Assembly (NCBI GenBank): GCA_964017195.1
Contig: OZ024890.1
Location: forward strand, 20,593,701 to 20,657,700
Reading direction: 5' to 3'
Origin: Siderastrea radians
Taxonomy: Eukaryota; Cnidaria; Anthozoa; Scleractinia; Rhizangiidae
Length of the DNA stretch: 64,000 nt
In this document: piece by piece, positions 52,840 through 62,943 of the stretch
Layout of the letters: each line of letters starts with the position of its first letter
Position numbering within the stretch: position 1 is the stretch's first letter
Position numbers and translations under genes: made by a program
The notes under the pieces: model-generated
The model's database searches: none
Told to the model about the DNA's origin: nothing
The model's input: the letters and a program-made list of their open reading frames with translations, nothing else

Positions 52840-52980
52840 TTCGCCTATCAAGCACAAACGTTCGTCACCATAGTGTTGTCTCTGACTGCACGCTATGCGG
52901 GCCTAGAATCTGGTTAATCGTTAACGTAGCGAACCTCGGCCGCTCTGTAGAAAGGTTTGACAACCCACGGCCTGGCGCAC
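52840..52980. repeat. Right arm of the 5-kb inverted repeat
   Basis: Complement of 48000-48075 plus 48728-48795 in one continuous block. Its outer flank GGCCTGGCGCACGCTACTGG occurs again, inverted, at ~61470-61490. Confidence 0.75.
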
Positions 52981-53009
52981 GCTACTGGTGTACACGAGCG
53001 TAACACCGT

Positions 53010-53235
53010 GCCTATGCACTAATTTAGGCTTCAGTGAAAGGCACAGCTTTCATGCCAAGGCACAAGAAAAAAACTTCTAGGCACAAATCTAGGCACATTT
53101 TAGGCACACTCAAGGCACAGTTAAGGCATGTTTTACAGAAAGCTTAGGCACAGTGTAGGCACAGTTTAGGCACAACTTAGGCACATTTCAGGCACAGCTG
53201 AGGCACATTTTAGGCACAGTTTGGGGCACATTTTG
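53010..53235. repeat. AGGCACA minisatellite, left array
   Basis: About 18 diverged units of (T)TTAGGCACA(G/A)(T/C), spacing 9-12 bp. Confidence 0.85.
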
Positions 53236-54400
53236 CCACGTCAAATCAACAGTGAGATTAGAATTGTAGTGCTCCATACTTTACAGATTATGATGGAGAA
53301 TTAAGGTCAGTTAGCGTTTTCTTTTCGCCTGGATTCAGTGCAAGTGTACATGTATTCCTGAAGTCACGTAGTACCCTACATCGATGGGTCACTTTATATT
53401 TTGTGGGGGAAGTTTAGCTTATTTTCTCAAAACCAAGTACCTCCTCATTCAATAGCAGTTGATTTTGAATGAAATAAAAACACGCGCATCTTGTAACACG
53501 TTTTTCTCTTTGAAAAGTCATTTTGATTTTCGTAACAGGTTCGCAGAGTTTGCTTTTATTCATTGTCATGCCTTCCTGGAAACGTAAGCGTAAATCTTGG
53601 CCCGTTTTCTTCGGCAAAGATGCCGAAAAAGCGCAAGTCAGCATCGAGAACTTTCAGTCAAGAAACAGCGTGACTGAACCGGGCAACCGTATAGTGCGAC
53701 CCACTCCTCTATTGCTCGATCACTCGATATTTTAATCAAGAATAATGTTAAAGGACTTCAAGAAGAAGAAAGATACAAGGGAACGGATGTTTATGCTGCT
53801 TCCGTCGTCTGACTGTGTCTGAATACTCGTCCGCTTCTTTCACCGTGACTTTTGCTGTGTCCTTCAGTTGGTATCTTTTTACGGCTCCCTAAAATGTTTG
53901 GAAAATAATGCGATGCTCTTTCTGTAACAATGCAGCAAGGAAATTTGCAATCAAATGAGGACCAGACATTTCAAATACAAATCTAGGATATCTGCGGTTT
54001 TTCGAAGATTCCTTTGTGCGTAATCTGGAATTGTCAGCGCTCTTATCTCATGCCCGATCTGTAAACACATTAGTGCATTCAAGATCGTTGCATCGGCTCT
54101 CACGAAAACTATAAAAGATCGTCAAACCACCTAGCTATATTGTGATTCGTTATTTCATTGGATGTGGAAGATGATCTTGAAATTCTTCTAGCTGAAGGCA
54201 TCTAAAATGTTGGTCAAATAATTTCTTCTCACCAAAAGGCCGCCGCGTGCGGGCGTGCAATTGTAAACACTGTACAGAGTACTGTACAAAATTATAATAA
54301 TTAATATTTGAAATGCGCACGGAACATCTTATTCGCGACAGAAAATTCCAGGTTATCCTAAAATTTCACGTCTTATCGCAATAATGTAATTGTACATGTA
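53236..54400. other. Intergenic, nothing recognised
   Basis: A short open frame at 53568-53735 (MPSWKRKRKSWPVFFGKDAE...) is basic and unmatched; otherwise no structure. Confidence 0.45.
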
Positions 54401-56371
54401 CCTGGGAAGGGGTGTCTGTAAAACCCGGAACACACCCGGAACACCCCGGAACACCCCGGAACACCCCCGGAACACCCCGGAACACCCCCGGAACACCACC
54501 GGAACAGCCCGGAACAGCCCGGAACAACCCCGGAACACCCCTGGAACATCCCATAATACCCCGGAACACCCTCGAAACAGCAAGGAACACCCCCGGAACA
54601 CCAAAAATAGTGGTCAGCGGTCAGACTGCTCACGAATTGACTAAGCCGAAGACCTCTGAAGATTCCCAATTCTTCATAAGACTTTTGCGGATCACCCTGA
54701 GATTTCCGAGCATTTCAAGAATGCTTGGAATATTTTCGAAGCTGTTAAGAACAGCGAAAAAACCATTAATTAATGGGAAAAATATATCATGCACGTGACC
54801 TTCATATCAATAACTTACGATTTTCAGTGATATGAAAATGTGACAGTTGAACTGTTAATTCTGCATTGATTTTTCTCGTGCGAGGTTTGCATTATCATGT
54901 TCAAAAAACAGGTGTGACCTCAAGGACATAACAAAGCCAAATGATACAGTGTCACGCAATACTATAAGGTCATTATGCAGAGGTCACACGATCGTCATCG
55001 TTTTATTTCCACAGGTGCATGGAAATGTTTGGCCGCCGGTTCGTTACGCTAATGTACAGTGAATATATACACCTCATTTAAAAAAACCACCGTTCATATT
55101 AATTTGAAGTATCATACCGTAGTGCATGAGTGCTTCAGGAATGTTAAAATCCGAGAACGTTTTTCCCTGTCTAATAAATTCCCATCTTGCAGCTTTCTCT
55201 TGTCATATTTGAATGACAATGTTTTTGCGGTTAGGCCTGCATATATTTTTGGTTAACAAAAGAGCGTAGCTCGGAAGATAAATGAGTACTATAATTTTGT
55301 AAAGGTATCCGAGGGCTTATAATGTCTGTAATGTAGGATGTCACAACGTAACCCGGGAGCAAAAGGATCGAACGAGTTTACACTCTTATAGCGAGAAAAG
55401 GAACAAGTATTTTATTTACTTTCACAAGATCTAGTTAGACTTTAAGAGAAAAATTCAGTAAACGAAAAAAGGAAAATATCAACGATGAGAGTACATATCA
55501 GATTTCCTTGAACTTTGCAAAGTTCGTGTACTCCCTCAATAAGCCAACTTTGTACGTTGCGATAAACCTTGAGTTACAACTTACTTCTCAAAACTATTCA
55601 AACATTTTCCTAATTGGTCTTTAGAAGGAGCGGCGGTGTTTCTTTGCCCAGTTCGTACAGTAACAGCAAGTGGGGCACTTATTGAGAAAATGCGGTAGTA
55701 CTAGCTACATAAATTGAAAAGGAACAGCCTTTACGGGAAAAAAAAAATCCTATAGACGTTTAACAGCCTGCAAAATCTGTTTTGTTTTGCGTGCAAAATC
55801 TGTCACGCAATCCCCAAGAGTGAGTTATCGCGACCGTGACGTGTTATATGGTGAATTGAATGATTATTCGGGTTGCCCACCCCCAGAATTTTACTTATAG
55901 ACGTCAAATGGGTTTGTCGAGAGTTATAACGCAAATCTTGCATGAGTTACAACAACTTCAATAATTGAATTGAAATATTCAAAATCAAATCTTTGTCGAT
56001 CCAAAGGACACCAATGTTATTTTTTATTTTATTTCTGTCATTTTGTCTTCGGGTGATCCGCAAAGGTCTTCGGAAAAATTCGGAAATCTTCGTTAATCTT
56101 CGGAGGTCCTCGGGACAGTCTGAGCGGTCTGACCACTGACCAGAATTTTGGGTGTTCAAGAGTGTTCCTGGCTGTATTGAGGGCATTCCAGGGCATTATG
56201 GGATGTTCGGGGGTATTATGGGATGTTCCAGGGGTGTTCCGGGGTTGTTCCGGGCTGTTCCGGGCTGTTCCGGTGGTGTTCCGGGGGTGTTCCGGGGTGT
56301 TCCGGGGGTGTTCCGGGGTGTTCCGGGGTGTTCCGGGTGTGTTCCGGGTTTTACAGACACCCCCTGGGAAG
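54401..56371. mobile_element. Large foldback with CCCGGAACAC tandem arms
   Basis: The left arm 54401-54720 and right arm 56040-56371 are complementary: outer GGGAAG.GGGTGTCTGTAAAA, then ~17 tandem units of (C)CCCGGAACA(C), then a unique stretch (TGGTCAG.GGTCAGAC...GCGGATCACCC). The 1.3-kb loop has no recognisable gene. Proline/threonine-rich translations of the arms are artefacts of the repeat. Confidence 0.8.
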
Positions 56372-56428
56372 ATGACTAACTTTCATCAGGTCCAGAAGCG
56401 AACTTAATTTTTAAAACACCGACATATC

Positions 56429-57354
56429 TGTGAAAAGTGTTCTGTGTCTCTCCTTGGGGGATTAGGAGCTACTCGCTTGCTGCTGCGAGAGGACCGTTTC
56501 AAAACTGAGTACACATCACTAGGCAAGACTTACTCTTCCTTCACTCTTTAATGAAGTCTTCTTCAGCTTTCTTCTTCGTCTTCAATTTTACAATAGTGTT
56601 AATGTGAGTGTGTGTTGCAATTCTCTGTGCTGTTTTATAGTTTTTCTTAATATTAATTACGTCTAGTTGGTTGACAACAATTTGACAAGATAAAAACTAA
56701 TTATCATATAATTAAAACGAAAAGCTAAGTTTGCTTGAAAAGTTTTTACGATGTTAAAGAAGCAACATACTAGATAAATGAATAACAATATGTATAGTAT
56801 AGTACAATTTACAAAGTTCTTTTTGCCGGTATAATTTTTATGTAAGATTATGTTGTTAGAACTAAAAGGTAACGTTTAAACTTACTTTAATTGCAAAACA
56901 AGGACAGCGCCTTATTCATATTTGCGGGAACTTATCTAAACCTAAACGTCAAAGTTTGTTCTAACTAATTGATAAGAAAGTGTAGAAATGCTTTTTAAAA
57001 GTAAAATTACCACAATCAAGGGAAAACATGTCAAGGTTGTAGCCGGCATGTCCCGACCAATGACGGCAATTCAAAAGTGCTATTTTAGAAATCACGCAAA
57101 ATAAACTCTATCCTTCTTCTTAGTAATCCTTTATATAAAATGTCCCACAACTTAAAAACACAAGATACAAAATAAGGCGTATAGAATTGGACGCTGTCGC
57201 TTCCTAAACTTAAAAGTTGCTACGTGTCCAACTATGTCTTAAAATTAGCTATAAGCTTATCTTACACTGTCATTAATTGGCAGAACTTTCTAGAACCCAT
57301 AAAACTGTTTACTTTCTATTAAACCTAAAATAACTTGCAATTCGTCCTGTGACA
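56429..57354 (-). repeat. 3' LTR
   Basis: Left copy on the plus strand (3' end of the minus-strand element). Differs from the other LTR mainly near 56440-56460 and by the run at ~56997. Confidence 0.92.
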
Positions 57355-57357
57355 TTA

Positions 57358-57368
57358 CCCCCCTCTTT
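57358..57368 (-). promoter_or_regulatory. Polypurine tract
   Basis: AAAGAGGGGGG on the minus strand, three bases before the TGTCACAGG start of the 3' LTR, where plus-strand priming is expected. Confidence 0.8.
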
Positions 57369-57522
57369 AGATCGAATGTCCTCATTCGTCAATGAAACTA
57401 AGCTAAAATATAGATAAATAGATTCGACAATTTTGTAATTTCTAGGTAAACAACAGTGCAAAATGAATTCTTTCGTTTCTTTATACTCGTCTATCTTCTC
57501 GACTCGAAATAGGGTTTTGCTT

Positions 57523-59073
57523 TTAAGATAAGGCTTTTTTAGTGAACGGCCGCCGCCGTGTCATTTCCACGAAATCCGGGAATGGTACAGCCAGTTTCAA
57601 ACAACTTGACACCGACAAAATCCCGAAGATACAATGAATAATATTATTTCTCCATCTATCTGGCGGTTTTGCTTCCTTTGAAATCTCATAGATATAAGGA
57701 GGTGGGAAATCTTTGTAGGAAGAAAATTCGGTGATCGGTACCGTCTCGCGATCCCCTTTACAAGATACATGCGGACCAAAGGTTTCATCGTCTTCTGATG
57801 TACTCAGTAGTATCAAAGACAGCAAAATACATGCCCAGATAGTTTGGTTGAGCCCAAATGTCGTTTTCACTTGTTTAATAATTGTTGCTTGTGAACCATC
57901 ATGACTCAAAAACAAAACACGTTCTGACGAAAAACTGAAATTGCATTGGCTAACCGAATTATTCTTGTATCTGTGCATCTCGCCAGCAAATTTGCAATAT
58001 TTTATGACATTCTGGGAAAACTTCCAACTTTTGTCTCGAAATTCTGAAATCTGTACTTTATTACTGACATTAGGGATATTTGTTATATTTTTGTAGTGAA
58101 CAATTGCTGACAAAGATGAACAATTTTTCTGTTTTGGGGAATTTTCTGCGAACTTGCCAAATGCAATATCTTTTTGGTGAGCTTCATCAAGCTCTCGAGC
58201 TTCTTGAAAAACGGTAATCTTTACTTCATTCACAAAAGGTATCACTTCAGCAGTATTAATATTAACACAATATAATTCTTCGGCTTTGTCTTCTTTCATG
58301 AAAACTTGAGCTAAGTTTCCATCAAATAACTTTGGTGCGGTCATAACTGGGCAAATATTATCAAAACGGATTTCATCCTCAACGGAATTGTCTACAGCAT
58401 TTCTTCTAAGGAGGTTCCATTCCTCTTTCAACTCATTTAATTTCGTTTTCATACCCGAGGTACCTGAATTGGGTTGGGGAGCAGAATTTGGATCCTTTTT
58501 ATGAGACGTAAAAGCACATTTATCATGACCAGATGACATGCGAGCATCCGCTGGAGGAAACTGAAAATACTTGTCGAAAGAGCAATCAGCATTTGATATC
58601 ATTTCATCGACTAAAACTTTATGCTGAGCTAAACTGACTGCTTCGTAGAAAGATTTGGGACTCTTCATCAACACCACGCGTTTAATATCATCACGAAGGC
58701 CATTCGCAGAGACAAATAATTTAGTTTCGTCGTCGATTTCGAGTAATTGGGCTCTTTCTTCAATAAAATCAATATAATCTTGTAAAGACTCTGAAATACC
58801 TTGTCGTTTTAACCCCAGTTCTTCGCGTAAACGAAATCTGTATTCATACGACAGAAATCGAAAAATAAAAGCTTTTTCAAGATCAAAAAAATTATCACGT
58901 ACGTCATCTGCTAAGGAATAATACCACGTTTGTGCGACACCACGAAGGAAAAAGGGAAAAATTCGCGCGGCTTCACATCCATGGAAATTTTGAAATCGAA
59001 TGAGCCAATTTTTGACATTCTCGTTCTCATAACCGTAAAAATAGTCCAGGTTAGTACGATAATACGGAAACAT
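57523..59073 (-). CDS. Gag-like protein of the LTR element
   Basis: 516 aa from ATG 59073. Residues ~10-150 follow the Retrotrans_gag (capsid) pattern: WLIRFQNFHG, FFLRGVAQTWYYSLADDV, LEKAFIFRFLSYEYRFRLRE, ISESLQDYIDFIEERAQLLE and GLRDDIKRVVLMKSPKSFYE. The rest is hydrophilic with no CCHC knuckle and no D-S/T-G protease motif; near the C terminus two hydrophobic stretches (IWACILLSLILLS and IIHCIFGILSVSS) are unusual for Gag. The frame is intact despite lack of pol. Role: capsid formation around element RNA (family knowledge). Confidence 0.82.
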   Translation of the reverse strand: MFPYYRTNLDYFYGYENENVKNWLIRFQNFHGCEAARIFPFFLRGVAQTWYYSLADDVRDNFFDLEKAFIFRFLSYEYRFRLREELGLKRQGISESLQDYIDFIEERAQLLEIDDETKLFVSANGLRDDIKRVVLMKSPKSFYEAVSLAQHKVLVDEMISNADCSFDKYFQFPPADARMSSGHDKCAFTSHKKDPNSAPQPNSGTSGMKTKLNELKEEWNLLRRNAVDNSVEDEIRFDNICPVMTAPKLFDGNLAQVFMKEDKAEELYCVNINTAEVIPFVNEVKITVFQEARELDEAHQKDIAFGKFAENSPKQKNCSSLSAIVHYKNITNIPNVSNKVQISEFRDKSWKFSQNVIKYCKFAGEMHRYKNNSVSQCNFSFSSERVLFLSHDGSQATIIKQVKTTFGLNQTIWACILLSLILLSTSEDDETFGPHVSCKGDRETVPITEFSSYKDFPPPYIYEISKEAKPPDRWRNNIIHCIFGILSVSSCLKLAVPFPDFVEMTRRRPFTKKALS

Positions 59074-59236
59074 TATTCTATTCCTAGCCCACTTAATAGT
59101 ATACAGTAGGTAAATTCTGGCATAACTGATAACTAAAAATAACTTATATAAGAGTAAGACCTTAAAGTGTTGAACGTGACTTGAAAGAGTCGGTTGTCTT
59201 GAGAACTAGGCTTCAGAGTCTTGCATCATTTTGTCG

Positions 59237-59508
59237 TCAGTTTTCATCTCCTTCAGCAGCAACTGAAAAGTCTTTTGACTGAGCGAAGATGATTTCGCCA
59301 AAGTCATTTCTCACAGTCCACTTGCAAGTGGGATCATCGGGCTTGGAGAACACCAGTTTGGTGGTTGCTTGGGCTCTATTGGAAGCGAAGCACCAGTGAG
59401 CTGATGTGAAGGTAGCTGCTAGTTTTGCACCGGTGTTAAAGGAGATTTGCGAGCACACTGACTTGCCATAAACGGTCTGTTGGCCAAAGGATCGGTCCGC
59501 TCTCCACC
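59237..59508 (-). other. Open leader frame between 5' LTR and gag
   Basis: From the LTR border a frame reads SHWWRADRSFGQQTVYGK, then VCSQISFNTGAKLAATFTSA, KLVFSKPDDPTCKWTVRNDF and EIIFAQSKDFSVAAEGDEN, TGA. It has no ATG at its start but a protein-like composition. It may be a captured host exon used as leader RNA. Family not recognised. Confidence 0.4.
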
Positions 59509-59510
59509 AG

Positions 59511-60436
59511 TGTGAAAAGGTGTTCTCGAGCTTCTCCTTGGGGATTTAGGAGCTACTCGCTTGCTGCTGCGAGAGGACCGTTTCAAAACTGAGTACACAT
59601 CACTAGGCAAGACTTACTCTTCCTTCACTCTTTAATGAAGTCTTCTTCAGCTTTCTTCTTCGTCTTCAATTTTACAATAGTGTTAATGTGAGTGTGTGTT
59701 GCAATTCTCTGTGCTGTTTTATAGTTTTTCTTAATATTAATTACGTCTAGTTGGTTGACAACAATTTGACAAGATAAAAACTAATTATCATATAATTAAA
59801 ACGAAAAGCTAAGTTTGCTTGAAAAGTTTTTACGATGTTAAAGAAGCAACATACTAGATAAATGAATAACAATATGTATAGTATAGTACAATTTACAAAG
59901 TTCTTTTTGCCGGTATAATTTTTATGTAAGATTATGTTGTTAGAACTAAAAGGTAACGTTTAAACTTACTTTAATTGCAAAACAAGGACAGCGCCTTATT
60001 CATATTTGCGGGAACTTATCTAAACCTAAACGTCAAAGTTTGTTCTAACTAATTGATAAGAAAGTGTAGAAATGCTTTTAAAGTAAAATTACCACAATCA
60101 AGGGAAAACATGTCAAGGTTGTAGCCGGCATGTCCCGACCAATGACGGCAATTCAAAAGTGCTATTTTAGAAATCACGCAAAATAAACTCTATCCTTCTT
60201 CTTAGTAATCCTTTATATAAAATGTCCCACAACTTAAAAACACAAGATACAAAATAAGGCGTATAGAATTGGACGCTGTCGCTTCCTAAACTTAAAAGTT
60301 GCTACGTGTCCAACTATGTCTTAAAATTAGCTATAAGCTTATCTTACACTGTCATTAATTGGCAGAACTTTCTAGAACCCATAAAACTGTTTACTTTCTA
60401 TTAAACCTAAAATAACTTGCAATTCGTCCTGTGACA
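59511..60436 (-). repeat. 5' LTR
   Basis: Right copy on the plus strand, 926 bp, promoter LTR of the minus-strand element. Confidence 0.92.
60211..60219 (-). promoter_or_regulatory. TATA box of the 5' LTR
   Basis: TATATAAAG on the minus strand, ~220 bp into the LTR; the same site exists in the 3' LTR near 57130. Confidence 0.5.
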
Positions 60437-60671
60437 TATCTAACGACCCGGGTATAACAATTAATCTCGTAAGTCTTTTTGTTTTGCTATAAAATAATTT
60501 TAATGTATCAGAAACTGCTCAAAGAAAAAATTTAATAGGATAATGTTTAAAATTCATGCCATCGAATAAGGAAGAGTGTACAGACCTCACACAGATAAAT
60601 TAAAAAATAATTTTGGCGCTCTAACAAACAACTCTGGCGTGCGATTACTACGCACGATTTTGGCGGACAAG

Positions 60672-60850
60672 CTAGGCACTTTTTTCGCGCAGTTTAGGCA
60701 CAGAGAAGGCACAGTTTAGGCACAACTCAGGCACATTTTAGGCACAATCTAGGCACAGTTTAGGCACAACTTAGGCACACATAAAAAATTGTAACGCACA
60801 CTTTATGCACAACCCAGGCACATTTTATGCACGAACTGTTTGTGCCAAGG
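60672..60850. repeat. AGGCACA minisatellite, right array
   Basis: About 14 diverged units of TTTAGGCACA(G/A), same orientation as the array at 53010-53235. Ends CCAAGGCACGCTTCAG, resembling the edge of the left array. Confidence 0.85.
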
Positions 60851-62168
60851 CACGCTTCAGAATCTGTATTTCGATCAAGCGCACGACCCGAAGAACTTTC
60901 GTGTTATAAAAACGCTGTCTAACCTTGTAAATTTGGTCGTAGTTTAGAAGTGGATTTTCCCAATTTGTAAGAATTACCCTAGATAGAAAGCTAAACTTTT
61001 GAGAATTTCGAAAGTCATTTGTCTTCCTTTCCATAACAAACGAAACTTACATTAAAACCCTCTTTTAAATTCTTGTTCAGGCTGCTTCTGAGTGGATGCA
61101 AAATGGTACATCCTGCTATGATTCCCTCTAATGTCCTTATTTCTCGATTATTTGCTATAATTTTTAAGATACTGGTTACTCATAAACCAATAACTTTTGT
61201 TGAAAAATATAAGTAGGATACCTTTCATCAAAATGGAGGAATCCTAAATTGTGCATGGTTAGACTCGAAATGTTACGCGAAGTATTCAAAATGGCCCCAT
61301 TTTAGTCGACATTTTTAAAATTTTCTCTTTTAGTGGATCTTATAGCCAGGACCAAAACTATTCAATGGAAAGAAATTCTTTAACTTTAACTCTTTACCAA
61401 ATATCTCTTTGATCTGATTTGTAATAATTTCAAAAGAGCCAAACAAAGTGTGATTTTTAGCAGTGTACACCAGTAGCGTGCGCCAGGCCCCACGTGCAAC
61501 ATGGCTCGGCGATCTCGCTGTGTGTTTTGCAATGAAGTTGCAGTTTCCAGCCAGGAAAAGCTCACTTAGGTAAGAGTTATTTCCTAAACATTTCATGAAT
61601 CGTTTTTTTTGCTTTGTTATTGATTCCGCATTCACGTTGTAAACAGACTTTGAATGTATAATTCGGTGATAAACAGAGTAGGTCAATTTCATAACATACT
61701 TCTCTAAATTGCCCAACATCGCTCAATATTGGGAACAAAGGCCTCCAAATTCAAAATCCTAGTTTCCTCTATTTGAAAACATTCTAGAAAAACAAGCAAA
61801 CTCGTATTTTGGCGAAGGAAAGTCACATTTTAAGAGCTGCTGTGTGTTGATTTTCGTTGACATGAAAGGTGTAGCCTGTTTTCAAAGCGCTCTCAAAATT
61901 CGCCGTTTCATTTGTCCCAAAATGTTTTTCGGCCGATGTTTAGTTGAAGTGATTGTTCTTTCCCGGAGTATAGTCCCGTTGTGTAAAGCCATGCACCAGA
62001 GTGCTTTTTTGAGCCTTGAATTTAGCCTAAATTGGGTTGTCGGTAACGACCGTTGTTGGGTATAAATTTTAAAATTTCATAAGAAATTCAAGTTCGCTTT
62101 TCATGAAACTTTGACACTGCTAATAAACAGAGGAAACAAGATCTTTTAACTCCCCTGGTTAATCTTTT
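60851..62168. other. Intergenic stretch
   Basis: No gene recognised. At ~61463-61510 a block GTGTACACCAGTAGCGTGCG...CGGCGATCTCGC is the inverse of 52970-52996 and also overlaps the sequence at 47989-48008. Confidence 0.5.
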
Positions 62169-62171
62169 TTA

Positions 62172-62716
62172 GGGGCCGATTACATGAGCCGGGCTGGCCC
62201 TGTTAGCAGGGCTGGCTCGGTGTACCGAGATGACTGCTCAGCCCGGTATTACATGAGGCGAGCCAGCCCGCCTGCGGCTAAATTTAGAAGCTGTCGTGTG
62301 AAAAGATGGCTACATCAAAGAGCATGAACCAAGTGTTTTCATTTTCGCCAATTCATTATTTTGGCGTATTATTTTTAGTTTTACGTAGCTTTATGGTCTG
62401 ATAAACCTTTATGTGTTATATAGAAAGAGAAATATCGATCTTCTGGTGAGCCATTTTGCTCTGAAGCGAAATTTAGTGACAAGAAAGTGTTGTCCCGGCT
62501 AGCCGGGCTGGCCCGGCAATCGCGATTACATGGTAAATTTTCAGCCCGGCTAGCCGAGATCCCGGCATTGTGATGCCGGGATCTCGGCTAGCCGGGCTGA
62601 GATTTTTCCATGTAATCGCAAAGTTGATTTTTAATATGTTTCACAGACGTGCCGAGATCCCGGCAAACCGAGCCAGCCCGGCTAACCGGGTCAGGCCGCC
62701 TCATGTAATCGGCCCC
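62172..62716. mobile_element. Foldback element, GGGGCCGATTACATGAG ends, TTA duplication
   Basis: 545 bp bounded by GGGGCCGATTACATGAG and its exact complement, flanked by TTA (62169-62171, 62717-62719). Interior is dominated by GGGCTGGCC, GCTAGCCGGGCT and GAGATCCCGGCA words, many palindromic (e.g. the hairpin around 62573: CCGAGATCCCGGCA - TTGTGA - TGCCGGGATCTCGG). Confidence 0.82.
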
Positions 62717-62943
62717 TTAGGATACTTTCAATATTTGAACAGGAGCTTCCCGAAAAGTCCCGATTTTGGCGTTGATTTTGACTGCCACGAAGGGCAAAAT
62801 ACGAAAATATTCACTAAAAAATAAATAAAAATCTAAACGACCCGAAACTTATATTTTTAGAACTAGTTCACCAAAGCCTTTATTCTGGCAGATTTTTAGA
62901 AAATCGGATTTTTCTATATTAGTCGGTTCTTACAGCAAACCGC
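62717..62943. other. Short intergenic stretch
   Basis: Nothing recognised. Confidence 0.4.

Larger units (their letters stand above)
56429..60436 (-). mobile_element. Gag-only LTR retrotransposon, structurally complete
   Basis: Two 926-bp LTRs (56429-57354 and 59511-60436) differing by only a few bases and small indels; TATC on both flanks (56425-56428, 60437-60440). On the minus strand each LTR starts TGTCACAGG and ends CTTTTCACA. A polypurine tract lies next to the 3' LTR. The 2,156-bp interior encodes one 516-aa Gag-like protein and no protease, reverse transcriptase, RNase H or integrase, so the element must borrow them: a gag-bearing non-autonomous (TR-GAG type) element. LTR similarity indicates recent insertion. 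Confidence 0.9.

Noticed and set aside
53010..53235. CRISPR-like array (AGGCACA repeats)
   Set aside because: Units are only 9-12 bp with no spacer-length unique sequence, and the genome is eukaryotic.
54390..54798. Thr/Pro/Asn-rich open frames (NTPEHPRNTPEHPRN type) and their mirror at 56152-56407
   Set aside because: All frames are open because the DNA is a ~10-bp tandem repeat; no start context or neighbours support a protein.
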